Source: Hominiventricola aquisgranensis
GTDB lineage: Bacteria > Bacillota > Clostridia > Lachnospirales > Lachnospiraceae
Direction of reading: 5' to 3'
Length of the DNA stretch: 64,000 nucleotides
Assembly (NCBI RefSeq): GCF_040096225.1
Contig: NZ_JBBMFC010000007.1
Location: forward strand, 1 to 64,000
Made by a program: the position numbers and the translations under genes. Of the stretch, positions 15,554 to 25,333 are shown one piece after another. How positions within the stretch are numbered: position 1 is the first letter of the stretch; every line of letters begins with the position of its first letter. The notes under the pieces are model-generated. The model had not been told where the DNA came from, searched no databases, and was given only the letters and a program-made list of their open reading frames with translations.

Positions 15554-17236
15554 CTATCGAAAACTCTTTACCCAGTTGATCAGGGAATTGTGATACACAT
15601 TTTCCATCACATCCCGGCGCATCTGATCGGTGATAGGACCGTTTTTGGCCATTTTGTCGAGAATTGCCTGCTGCAGTTCCTCGATAGTCATCTCTTCGTA
15701 GGCTTTGTTGGTCGGAACTTCGATCTTATGCTCCGGTGCTGTCACCTTCGCTGCCTGCCCGGACGACTCCAGCCTTAGTTCCTTTGTCTGTACATTCTCC
15801 GGCTCAGTCACGGGCATCGCTACCTCAACTTTAACTGCTTTGAATTTCACCGGCTCTATCGGCGTATGCTCCGGTTCTTCTGCTCCACCTTCTTCCGGAA
15901 TCCAGATTTCTCCACTGTTTGGCTGTAAGGTTACATTGATCTGACCCTGTTCCACCGGAACTTTCATTCCGCTCAGTGCTCCCACATAAGCTCCGCCATT
16001 TCCGGCTGCCACATGGATCTGTGCCAGATTCTCATCATTATTGACCGTCACTACCACAGATGTTCCATTCAGATCTCTGGAAAATGCATACTGACGATTG
16101 GTCAGCAAAAGTTCTTTATAATCGCCCAGACTTAATGCTTTCGTCTGCTGACGAATCTTCCCTAATGCGGTGATCAGTCTGGTACACGGATTTTCCGTGG
16201 CTGCATTTTTGTAATCAGCCAGCTGCAATGCAGGGCGCAGAGAATCGTCACTGTAGCGCTCCTTCTTTCCTTCTATGCCAAATTCCGATCCATAATAAAT
16301 GGAAGGGATCCCCGGCAGGGTATACAACAACACATGTACCGGGAAGAACTGTGCCTTATTCTGCAATTTTGTATAGATCCGTTCCACATCGTGGTTGTCC
16401 ACAAAATTATAGAGCTTCAGTCCATCTGGCCGGTTGCCTCCCATCTCATAGAGGCGGCGGACCGTATGTGCAATTTCAAAATAGTTGTGATCGTTGTGCC
16501 CGGAGTACAGTGCTTTGTGCAATTGATAGTTGGTCACAGAATGAAGAGTTCCTTCATTTACCCAACGGGTATAATCCCCATGGATCACCTCGCCCATGAG
16601 CCAGAACTCCGGCTTCACTTCATTTGCCGTCTGACGCAGGGCTTTCATAAAATCAAAATCCAGTACATCCGCTGCATCCAGACGGATCCCATCAATATCA
16701 AACTCACTGACCCAGAAGCGGATCACGTCACAGATATAATCTTTGACTGCTGGATTTCGCTGATTCAGCTTTACCAGCAGATTGTAGCCACCCCAGTTAT
16801 CATAGGAAAATCCATCGTTATATTCATTATTTCCATAGAAATTCACATTACAGTACCAGTCGCGGTACGGAGACTGCTCCCGGTTCTTCTGAATATCCTT
16901 AAATGCGAAAAAATCTCTTCCTGTATGATTGAACACACCATCGAAAATCACTCGGATTCCCTGCGCATGACATTCTGTCACAAATGCTTTCAGGTCTTCA
17001 TTGGTTCCCAGACGGCTGTCCAGCTTCTTATAGTCTGTCGTCTCATAACCGTGACCCACGGATTCACATAGAGGACCAATATACAGAGCTGTACATCCTA
17101 TGTTTCTGATATGTTCGATCCATGGGATCAACGTATTTAACCGATGTACCGGTTCCCCATAAGAATTTTCCTTTGGAGCCCCCGTAAGTCCCAGGGGATA
17201 AATGTGATAAAATATTGCCTCGTCATACCAAGCCAT
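15554..17236 (-). CDS. GH13 alpha-glucan hydrolase, cyclomaltodextrinase-like, with C-terminal tail
   Basis: Intracellular alpha-amylase-family enzyme of 560 residues without a signal peptide, acting on short alpha-1,4-glucans. The four GH13 regions are DGVFNHTG (99-106), GIRLDAAD with nucleophile D187, GEVIH with acid/base E216, and VDNHDV with D283. It starts directly at the barrel and lacks the N-terminal domain of neopullulanases. After the beta-sandwich domain (to about 445) comes a Pro/Glu-rich linker and a 60-residue helical end (EEMTIEELQQAIL... to VKSFR) not usual in the family. It lies 22 bp after thiN and may be the last gene of that operon; GGGAGG precedes the ATG. Confidence 0.87.
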   Translation of the reverse strand: MAWYDEAIFYHIYPLGLTGAPKENSYGEPVHRLNTLIPWIEHIRNIGCTALYIGPLCESVGHGYETTDYKKLDSRLGTNEDLKAFVTECHAQGIRVIFDGVFNHTGRDFFAFKDIQKNREQSPYRDWYCNVNFYGNNEYNDGFSYDNWGGYNLLVKLNQRNPAVKDYICDVIRFWVSEFDIDGIRLDAADVLDFDFMKALRQTANEVKPEFWLMGEVIHGDYTRWVNEGTLHSVTNYQLHKALYSGHNDHNYFEIAHTVRRLYEMGGNRPDGLKLYNFVDNHDVERIYTKLQNKAQFFPVHVLLYTLPGIPSIYYGSEFGIEGKKERYSDDSLRPALQLADYKNAATENPCTRLITALGKIRQQTKALSLGDYKELLLTNRQYAFSRDLNGTSVVVTVNNDENLAQIHVAAGNGGAYVGALSGMKVPVEQGQINVTLQPNSGEIWIPEEGGAEEPEHTPIEPVKFKAVKVEVAMPVTEPENVQTKELRLESSGQAAKVTAPEHKIEVPTNKAYEEMTIEELQQAILDKMAKNGPITDQMRRDVMENVYHNSLINWVKSFR

Positions 17237-17258
17237 TCTTGTATTCCTCCCAAAAGAA

Positions 17259-17912
17259 TCAATCTTTTGATTCGATCATAATAAAAATGCCCTGCTTCAG
17301 GCTGATCCTTGCTTCATCAGCAGCGATCTCATTGGACACGCCAAAACCACCGCTTCCCTGTACGGTAAAATGCTGATTCTGTACTGGATATTTCAGTCCC
17401 TCTAGCGTAACCCCATTCACATCAGTAGTAAATGGAATCAGGGATACATATTTTCCATATTGTTCTGCCTTTTTGATCCGGTATTCTCCCTGGATCAGAC
17501 GGATGCGATTATGCTCATCCAGGATCTCACAGTCCACTCCTTTTTCCAGCGCCAGGTACAGGCTCTGAATATTTCCCAGCACATGATCCAGTCTGGTTCC
17601 TGTTCCTCCAAGAATCGTAACATGATCACTTCCAAGGGAAAGTGCCAGCTCCACGGCGATCTGTGTGTCTGTGGCATCTTTTACCGGATTGTATTCCCGG
17701 ATCTCGATCTGTGTATTCTTCTTATACCATGTAAGAATTTCCGGGGATAAAGTATCAAAATCCCCAACGATCCGTGTAGGGACGATCTTATGGTCATAAC
17801 AGAACTTCAATCCACCATCCACGCCGATGATATGATCAAATCTTTTTATTTTCAAAAGACCGAGGGCAAGATCGATCCCGATATTGCCCCCGCTGATAAT
17901 CAGTGTATCCAT
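17259..17912 (-). CDS. thiN: Thiamine pyrophosphokinase
   Basis: Transfers pyrophosphate from ATP to thiamine to make the cofactor TPP. Family landmarks are GVDGGLKFCYDH with the substrate aspartates, VGDFDTL, the DATDTQIA motif and LGGTGTRLDH. At 217 residues it is full length. Its ATG follows the rpe TAA with no gap, so it is co-transcribed with rpe and rsgA, the usual Firmicutes order. Confidence 0.93.
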   Translation of the reverse strand: MDTLIISGGNIGIDLALGLLKIKRFDHIIGVDGGLKFCYDHKIVPTRIVGDFDTLSPEILTWYKKNTQIEIREYNPVKDATDTQIAVELALSLGSDHVTILGGTGTRLDHVLGNIQSLYLALEKGVDCEILDEHNRIRLIQGEYRIKKAEQYGKYVSLIPFTTDVNGVTLEGLKYPVQNQHFTVQGSGGFGVSNEIAADEARISLKQGIFIMIESKD

Positions 17913-18578
17913 TTATGCCTGCCTCTTCTTAAGAATCTCCATGAAATCTCTGGTATTTTTCTCGATGTCATCTTTGAAGATGGCACTTCCTGCCACGATC
18001 ACATTGGCTCCTGCATCCAGAACCATTTCCAGATTATCCTTTTTGATACCACCATCAACTTCAATATCTGTGGTCAGTCCTCTGTCATTCAGCATCTTAC
18101 GCAATGCACGGATCTTATCTGTGGATTCAGGAATATATGCCTGTCCGCCAAATCCCGGTTCTACCGTCATCAGAAGTATCATATCTACCTTATCCAGCAA
18201 CGGTTCCAGAACACTGAGCGGAGTCTTTGGTTTAATGGTAACACCTACTTTTACACCTTTCTCTCTGATCATCTGGATGGTCTTCTCCACATCCTTACAT
18301 GCTTCATAATGAACCGTGATAATATCAGCACCGCTCTTTACAAATTCATCAATATAGCGGTCTGGATCCTCAATCATCAGATGTACATCCAGAACCAGAT
18401 CCGTGATCTTACGGACAGACTTCAGAACCGGCATACCAAAAGAAATGCTCGGAACAAACATGCCATCCATAACATCATAGTGCAGATACTGGGTTCCACC
18501 CTTCTCCGTTGCTGCAATATCGTCTCCCAGATGTGCAAAATCTGCGGATAAAATTGATGGTGATAAATAGTACTTCAT
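17913..18578 (-). CDS. rpe: Ribulose-phosphate 3-epimerase
   Basis: Interconverts ribulose-5-phosphate and xylulose-5-phosphate in the pentose phosphate pathway. A TIM barrel of 221 residues with the expected LSPSILSADFAHLG start, the HLMIEDPDRYI metal/substrate loop, MTVEPGFGGQ and EVDGGIK motifs. It sits one base after the rsgA stop and abuts thiN. Confidence 0.95.
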   Translation of the reverse strand: MKYYLSPSILSADFAHLGDDIAATEKGGTQYLHYDVMDGMFVPSISFGMPVLKSVRKITDLVLDVHLMIEDPDRYIDEFVKSGADIITVHYEACKDVEKTIQMIREKGVKVGVTIKPKTPLSVLEPLLDKVDMILLMTVEPGFGGQAYIPESTDKIRALRKMLNDRGLTTDIEVDGGIKKDNLEMVLDAGANVIVAGSAIFKDDIEKNTRDFMEILKKRQA

Positions 18579-18579
18579 A

Positions 18580-19464
18580 TCAGGAATACCTCCGTCTTTC
18601 TCTCTCTTTTAATTCTCTGAAAAAACTGATGTAGCTTTCGTAACGTTCTTTACTGATCTTCCCGTCTTCTACAGCTTCTTTTACTGCACAGCCAGGTTCC
18701 CTGTCATGAATACAGCCTTGAAACTTGCAGCTGCCCTCATAGGGATCAAATTCCGGAAAGCAGAACCGCAGTTCTTCTTTCTCCATAGCTTCCGGCTCCA
18801 GTGCAGTGAAGCCCGGAGTATCCAGAATGTAACTGCCTTTCTCAAGCCGAAACAGTTCGCTGTGACGGGTAGTATGTTTTCCTCGATCCGCTTTTTCGCT
18901 GATCTTTCCGGTCTCCATCTCTGCTTCCGGCACCAGATGATTGATCAGTGTAGATTTTCCCACACCAGAAGGACCTGCCACAGTTGTCATATGTCCTCTT
19001 AAACAATCTCTGACCGCGTCTGTTCCTTCTCCTTTTTTTGCACTGATAAACAGAAGCTTACTTCCACAATCCCGGTAGATTTGCCGAAAATGCTCCCTTT
19101 CTTCTTCTGACACCATATCGCTTTTATTAAAACAGATAATCGTCGGAATCTCTTTCTGTTTCATCATGATCAGAAAGCGATCCAGAAGCGGCAAGTTCGG
19201 AGTCGGTCTTGACAGTGCAAAGATCACCAGTGCCTGATCCACATTGGCTACTGCCGGTCGGATCAGTTCACTTTTTCTTGGCAAAATGGAAATCACGCTG
19301 CCCTCTTTTTCTTCCTGGCTTAATACTTCCAGCTCCACCAGATCTCCAACCAGAGGCTTTACCTTCTGGTTTCGAAAAATTCCTTTGGCGCGGCACTCAA
19401 AGATACCGTCCTCTGTATCTACATAATAGAATCCTGCAATTCCTTTGACAATTCTTCCCTGCAT
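18580..19464 (-). CDS. rsgA: Ribosome small-subunit GTPase RsgA
   Basis: Circularly permuted GTPase that checks late 30S assembly. The order of motifs shows the permutation: G4 NKSD (about 117) comes before G1 GPSGVGKST (about 165) and G3 DTPG. An N-terminal OB fold and the C-terminal zinc knuckle (CFPEFDPYEGSCKFQGCIH) are present. It starts seven bases after the prkC stop with a weak ribosome site, suggesting coupled translation. The prpC-prkC-rsgA link is conserved in Firmicutes. Confidence 0.95.
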   Translation of the reverse strand: MQGRIVKGIAGFYYVDTEDGIFECRAKGIFRNQKVKPLVGDLVELEVLSQEEKEGSVISILPRKSELIRPAVANVDQALVIFALSRPTPNLPLLDRFLIMMKQKEIPTIICFNKSDMVSEEEREHFRQIYRDCGSKLLFISAKKGEGTDAVRDCLRGHMTTVAGPSGVGKSTLINHLVPEAEMETGKISEKADRGKHTTRHSELFRLEKGSYILDTPGFTALEPEAMEKEELRFCFPEFDPYEGSCKFQGCIHDREPGCAVKEAVEDGKISKERYESYISFFRELKERERRRYS

Positions 19465-19470
19465 AAGCTG

Positions 19471-21564
19471 TTACTCTGTGGTTGACTGCGTACCAAGGCT
19501 TACATAGATAGTCACCGTTCCGTCTGGATCGACCGTCTTGCTTGGACTGTATCTGGTCACAAATCCATTTCCTACAGATGCACTGTACTCGGTTGCCTCT
19601 TTGACTGTTCCTTTGAATCCGGCATCATTCAATGCCTCCACTGCCTCTTCATAGGTCATTCCCACGCTGACAGATGGAATCGTTACCTGTTCCCGGCCTT
19701 TGCTGACAGTGATCGTCACTGTGCTTCCCGGCTGCACATAGGTTCCTCTGTCCGGACTGGTGCTGACTACCAGGCCTGCACGCATATCATTACTATATGT
19801 TTCTTTTACTTCTACTTTAAATCCATCCCCCGCCAGTTCTGACTGGGCTCTGCTGGATTCATGACCGATAACATCGGTCACTTTCTTTTTATTCGGTCCG
19901 CTGCTCAGCACAATGTTAACTTTTCCACCGCTCTCCGTCTCGGAATTGGCTGACGGAGACTGGCTGATGACAAGACCGGATTCTACTGTATCGCTGGACG
20001 CTTCGCTGACCGTACCAACCGTCAGACCTGCTGCCGTGATCGCACTCTTCGCTGCATTTTCATCTTTACCAACTACCGACGGAACTGTCACTTTGCTGTT
20101 AGTGGTCGTGGTGGTTGTACCGGAAGTGGTGCTTCCTGTACTGCTGGTTCCATCTGAAGAAGCAGTAGATCCTGCTGCCGCCAAGGTTACTGTCACCGTT
20201 GTACCTACCTTCACGCTGTTTCCTGATTCTTCACTCTGCGCAATGATCTGACCTGCAGAATACTGATTGGATTTTTCAGATTCTCCACGCTCGATCTTCA
20301 GTCCAAGTTCTTCCAGAACCGTTCTTGCCTCTGCATAAGTCTTTCCAAGAAGGCTCGGCATGTTCACTGTATTCCCCTGGGATGCGGAACTGCTGTCATC
20401 TTCTTCGTCCGCGCTCTGCTCTGTCTGCTGGCTGTCGCTGGTATCTGTATTGGATTTTTTGCCGATTCCAAGCACTTTTGAGAACAGCAGAAGCATAATG
20501 ATCACAATGATCACTGCCAGAACCACTCCTGCGATCGTCATGGCACGTTCAACGGTCGGACTCAGTTCTTCATCATCCTCATCATCTTCGCTGTCTTCGT
20601 CTTCTTCCTCATCATCCTCGTCCTCATCCTCATCCTTGCTCAGATTCACTCTGCGGGACTCTTTGACCTTGGACGTGGTTCCTTTTGTCATAATCACGGT
20701 CTTGGCCTGCTCATCAAGATCTACCATCTGTACGAAATCACCATCCGGATCTACCAGAGACTGTTTCAAATCTGCCATCAGATCCCCGATATCCTGATAT
20801 CTGCGGTCCGGACTCTTCTCCGTGCATTTCTTGATGATCTGCTCCAGACTGTACGGAATCTCCGGGCAATACTTGCTGGGCGGAACCATCTGTTCCTGCA
20901 GATGCTTCACTGCCACAGTCACCGCAGTCTCCCCATCAAACGGAACACGGCCTGTCACCATTTCATACATGACGATACCAAGAGAATAAATATCGCTTCT
21001 ATGATCTACATATCCGCCTCTTGCCTGCTCCGGAGATGCATAATGCACAGAACCCATGGCACTGGAAGTCGTGGTCTGGGAAGTGGTTGCCTTGGCAATA
21101 CCAAAATCTGTTACCTTTACTTTTCCTTCTCTGGAAATAATAATGTTCTGTGGTTTGATATCCCTGTGTACAATATGATTATTATGGGCAACCTCCAGTC
21201 CTGCAGATACCTGAATTGCAATACTGGTTGCCTCTTTGATGGTCAGGCGGCCTTTTCTCTCAATATAATTCTTCAGAGTGATCCCTTCCACCAGCTCCAT
21301 CACAATATAATAGATACCGTTCTCATCACCGACATCATATACATTTACAATATTGGGATGAGCAAGCCCGGCTGCTGCCTGAGCTTCCTCCTTAAATTTC
21401 TTTACAAATCCGTCATTGTCACGGAATTCCTCTTTCAGTACTTTGACTGCAACGTAACGGTTCAGCTTATGATCTTTTCCCTTGAAGACCTCTGCCATAC
21501 CGCCGGTTCCTATTTTTTCCAGAATCTCATAGCGGTCTCCCAGAATCGTTCCCGTCTTTATCAT
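19471..21564 (-). CDS. prkC: Membrane Ser/Thr protein kinase PrkC with four PASTA domains
   Basis: Eukaryotic-type kinase that senses peptidoglycan fragments and controls growth and wall synthesis. The kinase domain (1-270) has the P-loop GTGGMAEVF, catalytic HRDIKPQN and DFGIAK. Then comes an almost purely acidic run of about 28 residues (DEDEDEDDEEEDEDSEDDED), one membrane helix (about 345-368), a Ser/Thr/Gln-rich segment and four PASTA repeats (about 400-465, 490-555, 560-622, 628-692). Low-complexity Thr/Ser linkers separate the first repeats. Its start overlaps the stop of its cognate phosphatase gene by four bases (ATGA). Confidence 0.95.
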   Translation of the reverse strand: MIKTGTILGDRYEILEKIGTGGMAEVFKGKDHKLNRYVAVKVLKEEFRDNDGFVKKFKEEAQAAAGLAHPNIVNVYDVGDENGIYYIVMELVEGITLKNYIERKGRLTIKEATSIAIQVSAGLEVAHNNHIVHRDIKPQNIIISREGKVKVTDFGIAKATTSQTTTSSAMGSVHYASPEQARGGYVDHRSDIYSLGIVMYEMVTGRVPFDGETAVTVAVKHLQEQMVPPSKYCPEIPYSLEQIIKKCTEKSPDRRYQDIGDLMADLKQSLVDPDGDFVQMVDLDEQAKTVIMTKGTTSKVKESRRVNLSKDEDEDEDDEEEDEDSEDDEDDEELSPTVERAMTIAGVVLAVIIVIIMLLLFSKVLGIGKKSNTDTSDSQQTEQSADEEDDSSSASQGNTVNMPSLLGKTYAEARTVLEELGLKIERGESEKSNQYSAGQIIAQSEESGNSVKVGTTVTVTLAAAGSTASSDGTSSTGSTTSGTTTTTTNSKVTVPSVVGKDENAAKSAITAAGLTVGTVSEASSDTVESGLVISQSPSANSETESGGKVNIVLSSGPNKKKVTDVIGHESSRAQSELAGDGFKVEVKETYSNDMRAGLVVSTSPDRGTYVQPGSTVTITVSKGREQVTIPSVSVGMTYEEAVEALNDAGFKGTVKEATEYSASVGNGFVTRYSPSKTVDPDGTVTIYVSLGTQSTTE

Positions 21565-22313
21565 AATCCTACCTCACTGTTATCTATTTCAACCAATACA
21601 ACTGCAATATTATCCAGTCCACCATTCTTGTTCGCTTTGAGGATCAGCTCCGCACCGATCTCCGAGATATCTTTCTTCTGACTGATCAACCTGCAAAGCT
21701 CCGTATCCTCCACCATATTGGTCAGTCCATCAGAACAGAGCAGATAGCGGTTTCCTGTCTCCACACGAAACGGAAACAGATCAATCTGCGCCTCGTCCTG
21801 GATTCCCAGTGCCCTTGTAATAATATTTTTATCTGGATGTCTTCTGGCTTCTGTGGCACTTAGTTCTCCCTTTCGCACCAGCTCCGCCACCAGGGAATGA
21901 TCTTCTGAAATCTGCCGGATCTGCTTCTGTGAGATCTCATACAGCCGACTGTCTCCGATATTGGCTGCCAGCGCTTCATCTTTATATACTGTCAGCACTA
22001 CCAGTGTTGTTCCCATTCCATGATATTCTTCCCGCTCTTCCGATTTTTCATATAACCGGTAATTGGCGTAGCGGATCGCCTTCTGAAGGATCAGCGCCGG
22101 TCTGGTCTCCACGCTCCGGCTGATAGCCTCCACAATGGTCTGCACCGCATAGGAAGATGCCAGGTCTCCTGCTTTATGACCTCCCATTCCATCTGCCACA
22201 ATGTACAGATTCGGAAGATTTCCGACCGGTGTGTCGGAAGCATACACATAATCCTGATTCACTTTTCTCACACGGCCCACGTCCGTCATTGCGACCGATG
22301 TCTGCACTTCCAC
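21561..22313 (-). CDS. prpC: PP2C-family protein phosphatase PrpC
   Basis: Metal-dependent Ser/Thr phosphatase that reverses PrkC phosphorylation. PP2C motifs are visible: NQDYV, VADGMGGHKAGD with the metal aspartate, GMGTTLVV, NIGDSRLY and the C-terminal GLDNIAVVLVE. Full length at 250 residues and cytoplasmic. The start codon is GTG and directly follows the rlmN TAA; it overlaps prkC by four bases. Confidence 0.94.
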   Translation of the reverse strand: MEVQTSVAMTDVGRVRKVNQDYVYASDTPVGNLPNLYIVADGMGGHKAGDLASSYAVQTIVEAISRSVETRPALILQKAIRYANYRLYEKSEEREEYHGMGTTLVVLTVYKDEALAANIGDSRLYEISQKQIRQISEDHSLVAELVRKGELSATEARRHPDKNIITRALGIQDEAQIDLFPFRVETGNRYLLCSDGLTNMVEDTELCRLISQKKDISEIGAELILKANKNGGLDNIAVVLVEIDNSEVGL

Positions 22314-23354
22314 TTACCTCTCTTTTTCAGTATCCATATAGCTCTTTCTGAGCTGTCCGCATGCGCCGTCAATATCCCGGCCCATTTCCCTTCTAATAGT
22401 AACATTTATCCCTGATTTTTCAAGTTTATTTTTGAAATTGAGGATTGCACGGCTGTCCGACTGCACGTAATCCCTCTCTTTGATCGGATTGACCGGGATC
22501 AGGTTGATATGACAGTTCAGGTCTTTGACCAGCTCCGTCAGTTCTCTGGCATCCTCGCTGCTGTCGTTGACGCCTCCTACCAGACTGTATTCAAATGTGA
22601 TCCGTCGGCCAGTCTGTTCAAAATAATACCGGCAGGCATCCAGCACATCTTTCAGATCAAATTTATAGGCCACCGGCATCAGCGTCTTGCGCTTCTCCTG
22701 GCTGGACGCATGAAGGGATAATGCCAGCGTGATCTGAAGCTTCTCATCTGCCAGACGACGCATATTCGGAACAATACCGCAGGTAGATACCGTCAGATTC
22801 CGCTGACTGATATGAAGTCCTCCCTCATCGGTCAGCAAATGAATAAACCGAAGCAGAGAATCGTAATTGTCCAGAGGTTCTCCTGTTCCCATAACGACCA
22901 CGTTATGCACCCTCTCCTGGGACCACTTCTGGATCTTATAGATCTGATCCAGCATCTCGGATGGTTTTAACCCACGCTCCAGTCCGTCCAACGTGGACGC
23001 GCAGAACCGACAGCCCATACGGCAGCCTACCTGCGAGGAAATACAGACTGAATTGCCGTGGTGATATTTCATCAACACGCTCTCGATCACATTTCCATCT
23101 GACAGGCGGAACAGAAATTTACTGGTCTCATCGATCTTCGATGTCTGTACTTCCACCAGCTCCAATGATATCAGTTCATACTGCTCCTTTAATTTTTCCC
23201 GCAAGCCTTTGGAGAGATTGGTCATCTCATCAAAACTGTCCACCAGCTTCACATGCATCCACTCATAGATCTGTCCTGCACGAAACTTCTTCTCTCCGAT
23301 CTTTTCCATCTCTTCCTGCAGTTCTGGAAGAGTCAGTGATTTTATATCAATCAT
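22314..23354 (-). CDS. rlmN: Dual-specificity rRNA/tRNA C2-adenine methyltransferase RlmN
   Basis: Radical-SAM enzyme that methylates A2503 of 23S rRNA and A37 of certain tRNAs. The [4Fe-4S] triad is C111, C115 and C118 in CRMGCRFC; the methyl-carrying cysteine near the C-terminus is in DIDGACGQL. ATG 23354 is taken as the start because it overlaps the rsmB stop by eight bases and matches the usual family N-terminus; a longer frame starts inside rsmB. Length 346 residues. Confidence 0.95.
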   Translation of the reverse strand: MIDIKSLTLPELQEEMEKIGEKKFRAGQIYEWMHVKLVDSFDEMTNLSKGLREKLKEQYELISLELVEVQTSKIDETSKFLFRLSDGNVIESVLMKYHHGNSVCISSQVGCRMGCRFCASTLDGLERGLKPSEMLDQIYKIQKWSQERVHNVVVMGTGEPLDNYDSLLRFIHLLTDEGGLHISQRNLTVSTCGIVPNMRRLADEKLQITLALSLHASSQEKRKTLMPVAYKFDLKDVLDACRYYFEQTGRRITFEYSLVGGVNDSSEDARELTELVKDLNCHINLIPVNPIKERDYVQSDSRAILNFKNKLEKSGINVTIRREMGRDIDGACGQLRKSYMDTEKER

Positions 23355-24630
23355 GTTCTTTTCTCTCCATCCCGGCGATGAAGAATCCATCATACTTATC
23401 CACGCCAGGAAGCATTATTATCTCTTTTTTCAACAAAAACGGGTGCGTTTTCAAAAACCAATCCACAGTTTCCACATTTTCCGCTTTGTGGACGGTACAA
23501 GTACTGTAGATCAGCTTTCCACCCGGCTTCACATACTGCCATACTATATCCAGGATCCTGTGCTGAAGCTCTACCAGCTCCTGCTGTTGTTCCGGTGTCA
23601 TCCGGTATTTCAGATCATTTTTCTTATTTAATACTCCAAGGCCGGAACATGGAAGATCAGCCAGCACAATGTCTGCCTTTCCGATCCAGGATTCATCAAG
23701 GACGGTAGCATCATGGCAGACTGCACGAATATTCGTAAGCTCTGAACGATCGATATTGTCCTGGATCAGTTCAACTTTATAATCCGTCAGATCTCTTGCC
23801 TCCACAAGTCCGGTTCCATGAAGAAGTTCTGCCAGATGAAGACTCTTTCCTCCAGGTGCCGCACAAACATCCAGACAGATGTCGCCTTCCTTCGGCGCTG
23901 CAGTCAATGCCACCTGCATGGAACTGACATCCTGCACATGGAACAGCCCTTCCCTGAAGGAAGAAAGAGCCCGCAGATAATCAAACCCGGAGATTGCCAG
24001 TGCGCAATCCATGCCGTCCACCTCCTGAACGGTCACACCTTCAGATTCCAGACGCGCCTTCAGTTGCTGCTTTGTTGTCTTCGTCTCATTGATCCGAATG
24101 GTCACCGGCTTCTCTACATACTGATCCGCCAGCATCCGAACTGCCTTGTCTTTCCCATATTCCTCGACCCACTGGTCTACGATCCACTGAGGTGTAGAAT
24201 AACAGATGGACAGATCATCAAAAGAAATCTCTTCTATTCCTCTGGCAATGCTTCTGAGCACGCCGTTTACAAACCCTTTCAAGGTTCCGAAGCCTTTTTT
24301 CTGCGCCAGACGCACTGCCTCGTTACAGACGGCAGAATCCGGCACCTGATCCATGTATTTCAGCTGATAAACCGACATTCTCAGCAGATTACGGATCACC
24401 GGCTTTTGTTTCTTCACCGGCACTTTAGAAAAATGGTTGATGATGGCATCCAGCTCCAGTCTGCGCTCCAGAGTTCCTTCACAAAGGCGGGTCAGGAATG
24501 CGCGTTCCTGCTTATCCAGATACTGGTATCGCTCCAACATACCACGAAGTGCCACATGGCTTAAGGCTCCTTTTTCCACTTCCAGCAGAAATTCCAGCGC
24601 GAGCCCTCTTGTATTTACCTGATCAGTCAC
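23347..24630 (-). CDS. rsmB: 16S rRNA m5C967 methyltransferase RsmB
   Basis: Methylates C967 of 16S rRNA. It has an N-terminal NusB-like RNA-binding domain (1-135) and a C-terminal Rossmann methyltransferase with the SAM site DVCAAPGGKSLHLAELL, catalytic cysteines in DLPCSGLGVL and YSTCTVHKAENVE. The start codon is GTG with GGAGG upstream, overlapping the preceding metallopeptidase gene by eight bases. Confidence 0.95.
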   Translation of the reverse strand: MTDQVNTRGLALEFLLEVEKGALSHVALRGMLERYQYLDKQERAFLTRLCEGTLERRLELDAIINHFSKVPVKKQKPVIRNLLRMSVYQLKYMDQVPDSAVCNEAVRLAQKKGFGTLKGFVNGVLRSIARGIEEISFDDLSICYSTPQWIVDQWVEEYGKDKAVRMLADQYVEKPVTIRINETKTTKQQLKARLESEGVTVQEVDGMDCALAISGFDYLRALSSFREGLFHVQDVSSMQVALTAAPKEGDICLDVCAAPGGKSLHLAELLHGTGLVEARDLTDYKVELIQDNIDRSELTNIRAVCHDATVLDESWIGKADIVLADLPCSGLGVLNKKNDLKYRMTPEQQQELVELQHRILDIVWQYVKPGGKLIYSTCTVHKAENVETVDWFLKTHPFLLKKEIIMLPGVDKYDGFFIAGMERKEHD

Positions 24631-25324
24631 GTCTTCTGTTACCTCCGAACAGGATAATAAGTCTTAACATGGACAGGATCGATGCTGCCGCTGCTGCCAC
24701 GTATGTCATAGCTGCCGCTGACAGTACTTTCTTTGTCTTAGACAATTCATCATCAGACATCATCCCTGTCTCTCTTAAGATCCGTACCGCACGGCCGGAT
24801 GCATTAAACTCTACCGGCAAAGTGATCAGCTGGAACAGTACACCAAAGAAGAAGCACAGCAGCCCCACCTGGATCAGGAAATGAGAGCTTCCCAGAAATA
24901 CACCCAGAAGAAGGATAGGAAAAGCAACCTGTGTTCCCAGATTCGCTACCGGCACAAATGCAGAACGGAACCGAAGCGGAACATAGTCCTCCTGATCCTG
25001 GATCGCATGACCACACTCATGAGCAGCCACACCGATGGCAGCTACGGAATTAGATCCATAGACACTGTCGGACAGGCGAAGCACTCTGGCTTTTGGATCA
25101 TAATGGTCTGTCAGATTACCACTCACATGCTCGATCCTCACATCATAGATACCTGCCTGTCTGAGAATCTGTGCAGCTGCCTGCGCTCCGGTCAGTCCGG
25201 AATAACTGTATACCCGAGAGTATTTGTTATAAGTTGATTTTACTGTTGCAGACGCCCACAGTGACAGAACTGCTCCAATGAGTACCAGAATATACGTAGG
25301 GTCATAATAATAGAAAAACGGCAT
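24623..25324 (-). CDS. Membrane zinc metallopeptidase, YugP family
   Basis: Neutral zinc peptidase of 233 residues (Zn_peptidase_2). The metal site reads AAHECGHAIQDQ. Hydrophobic helices lie near the N-terminus and at about 125-170, placing it in the membrane. This gene is a regular member of the clostridial fmt-rsmB cluster; its substrate is not known. TAGGAGG precedes the ATG. Confidence 0.9.
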   Translation of the reverse strand: MPFFYYYDPTYILVLIGAVLSLWASATVKSTYNKYSRVYSYSGLTGAQAAAQILRQAGIYDVRIEHVSGNLTDHYDPKARVLRLSDSVYGSNSVAAIGVAAHECGHAIQDQEDYVPLRFRSAFVPVANLGTQVAFPILLLGVFLGSSHFLIQVGLLCFFFGVLFQLITLPVEFNASGRAVRILRETGMMSDDELSKTKKVLSAAAMTYVAAAAASILSMLRLIILFGGNRRRD

Positions 25325-25333
25325 AATTTCCTC

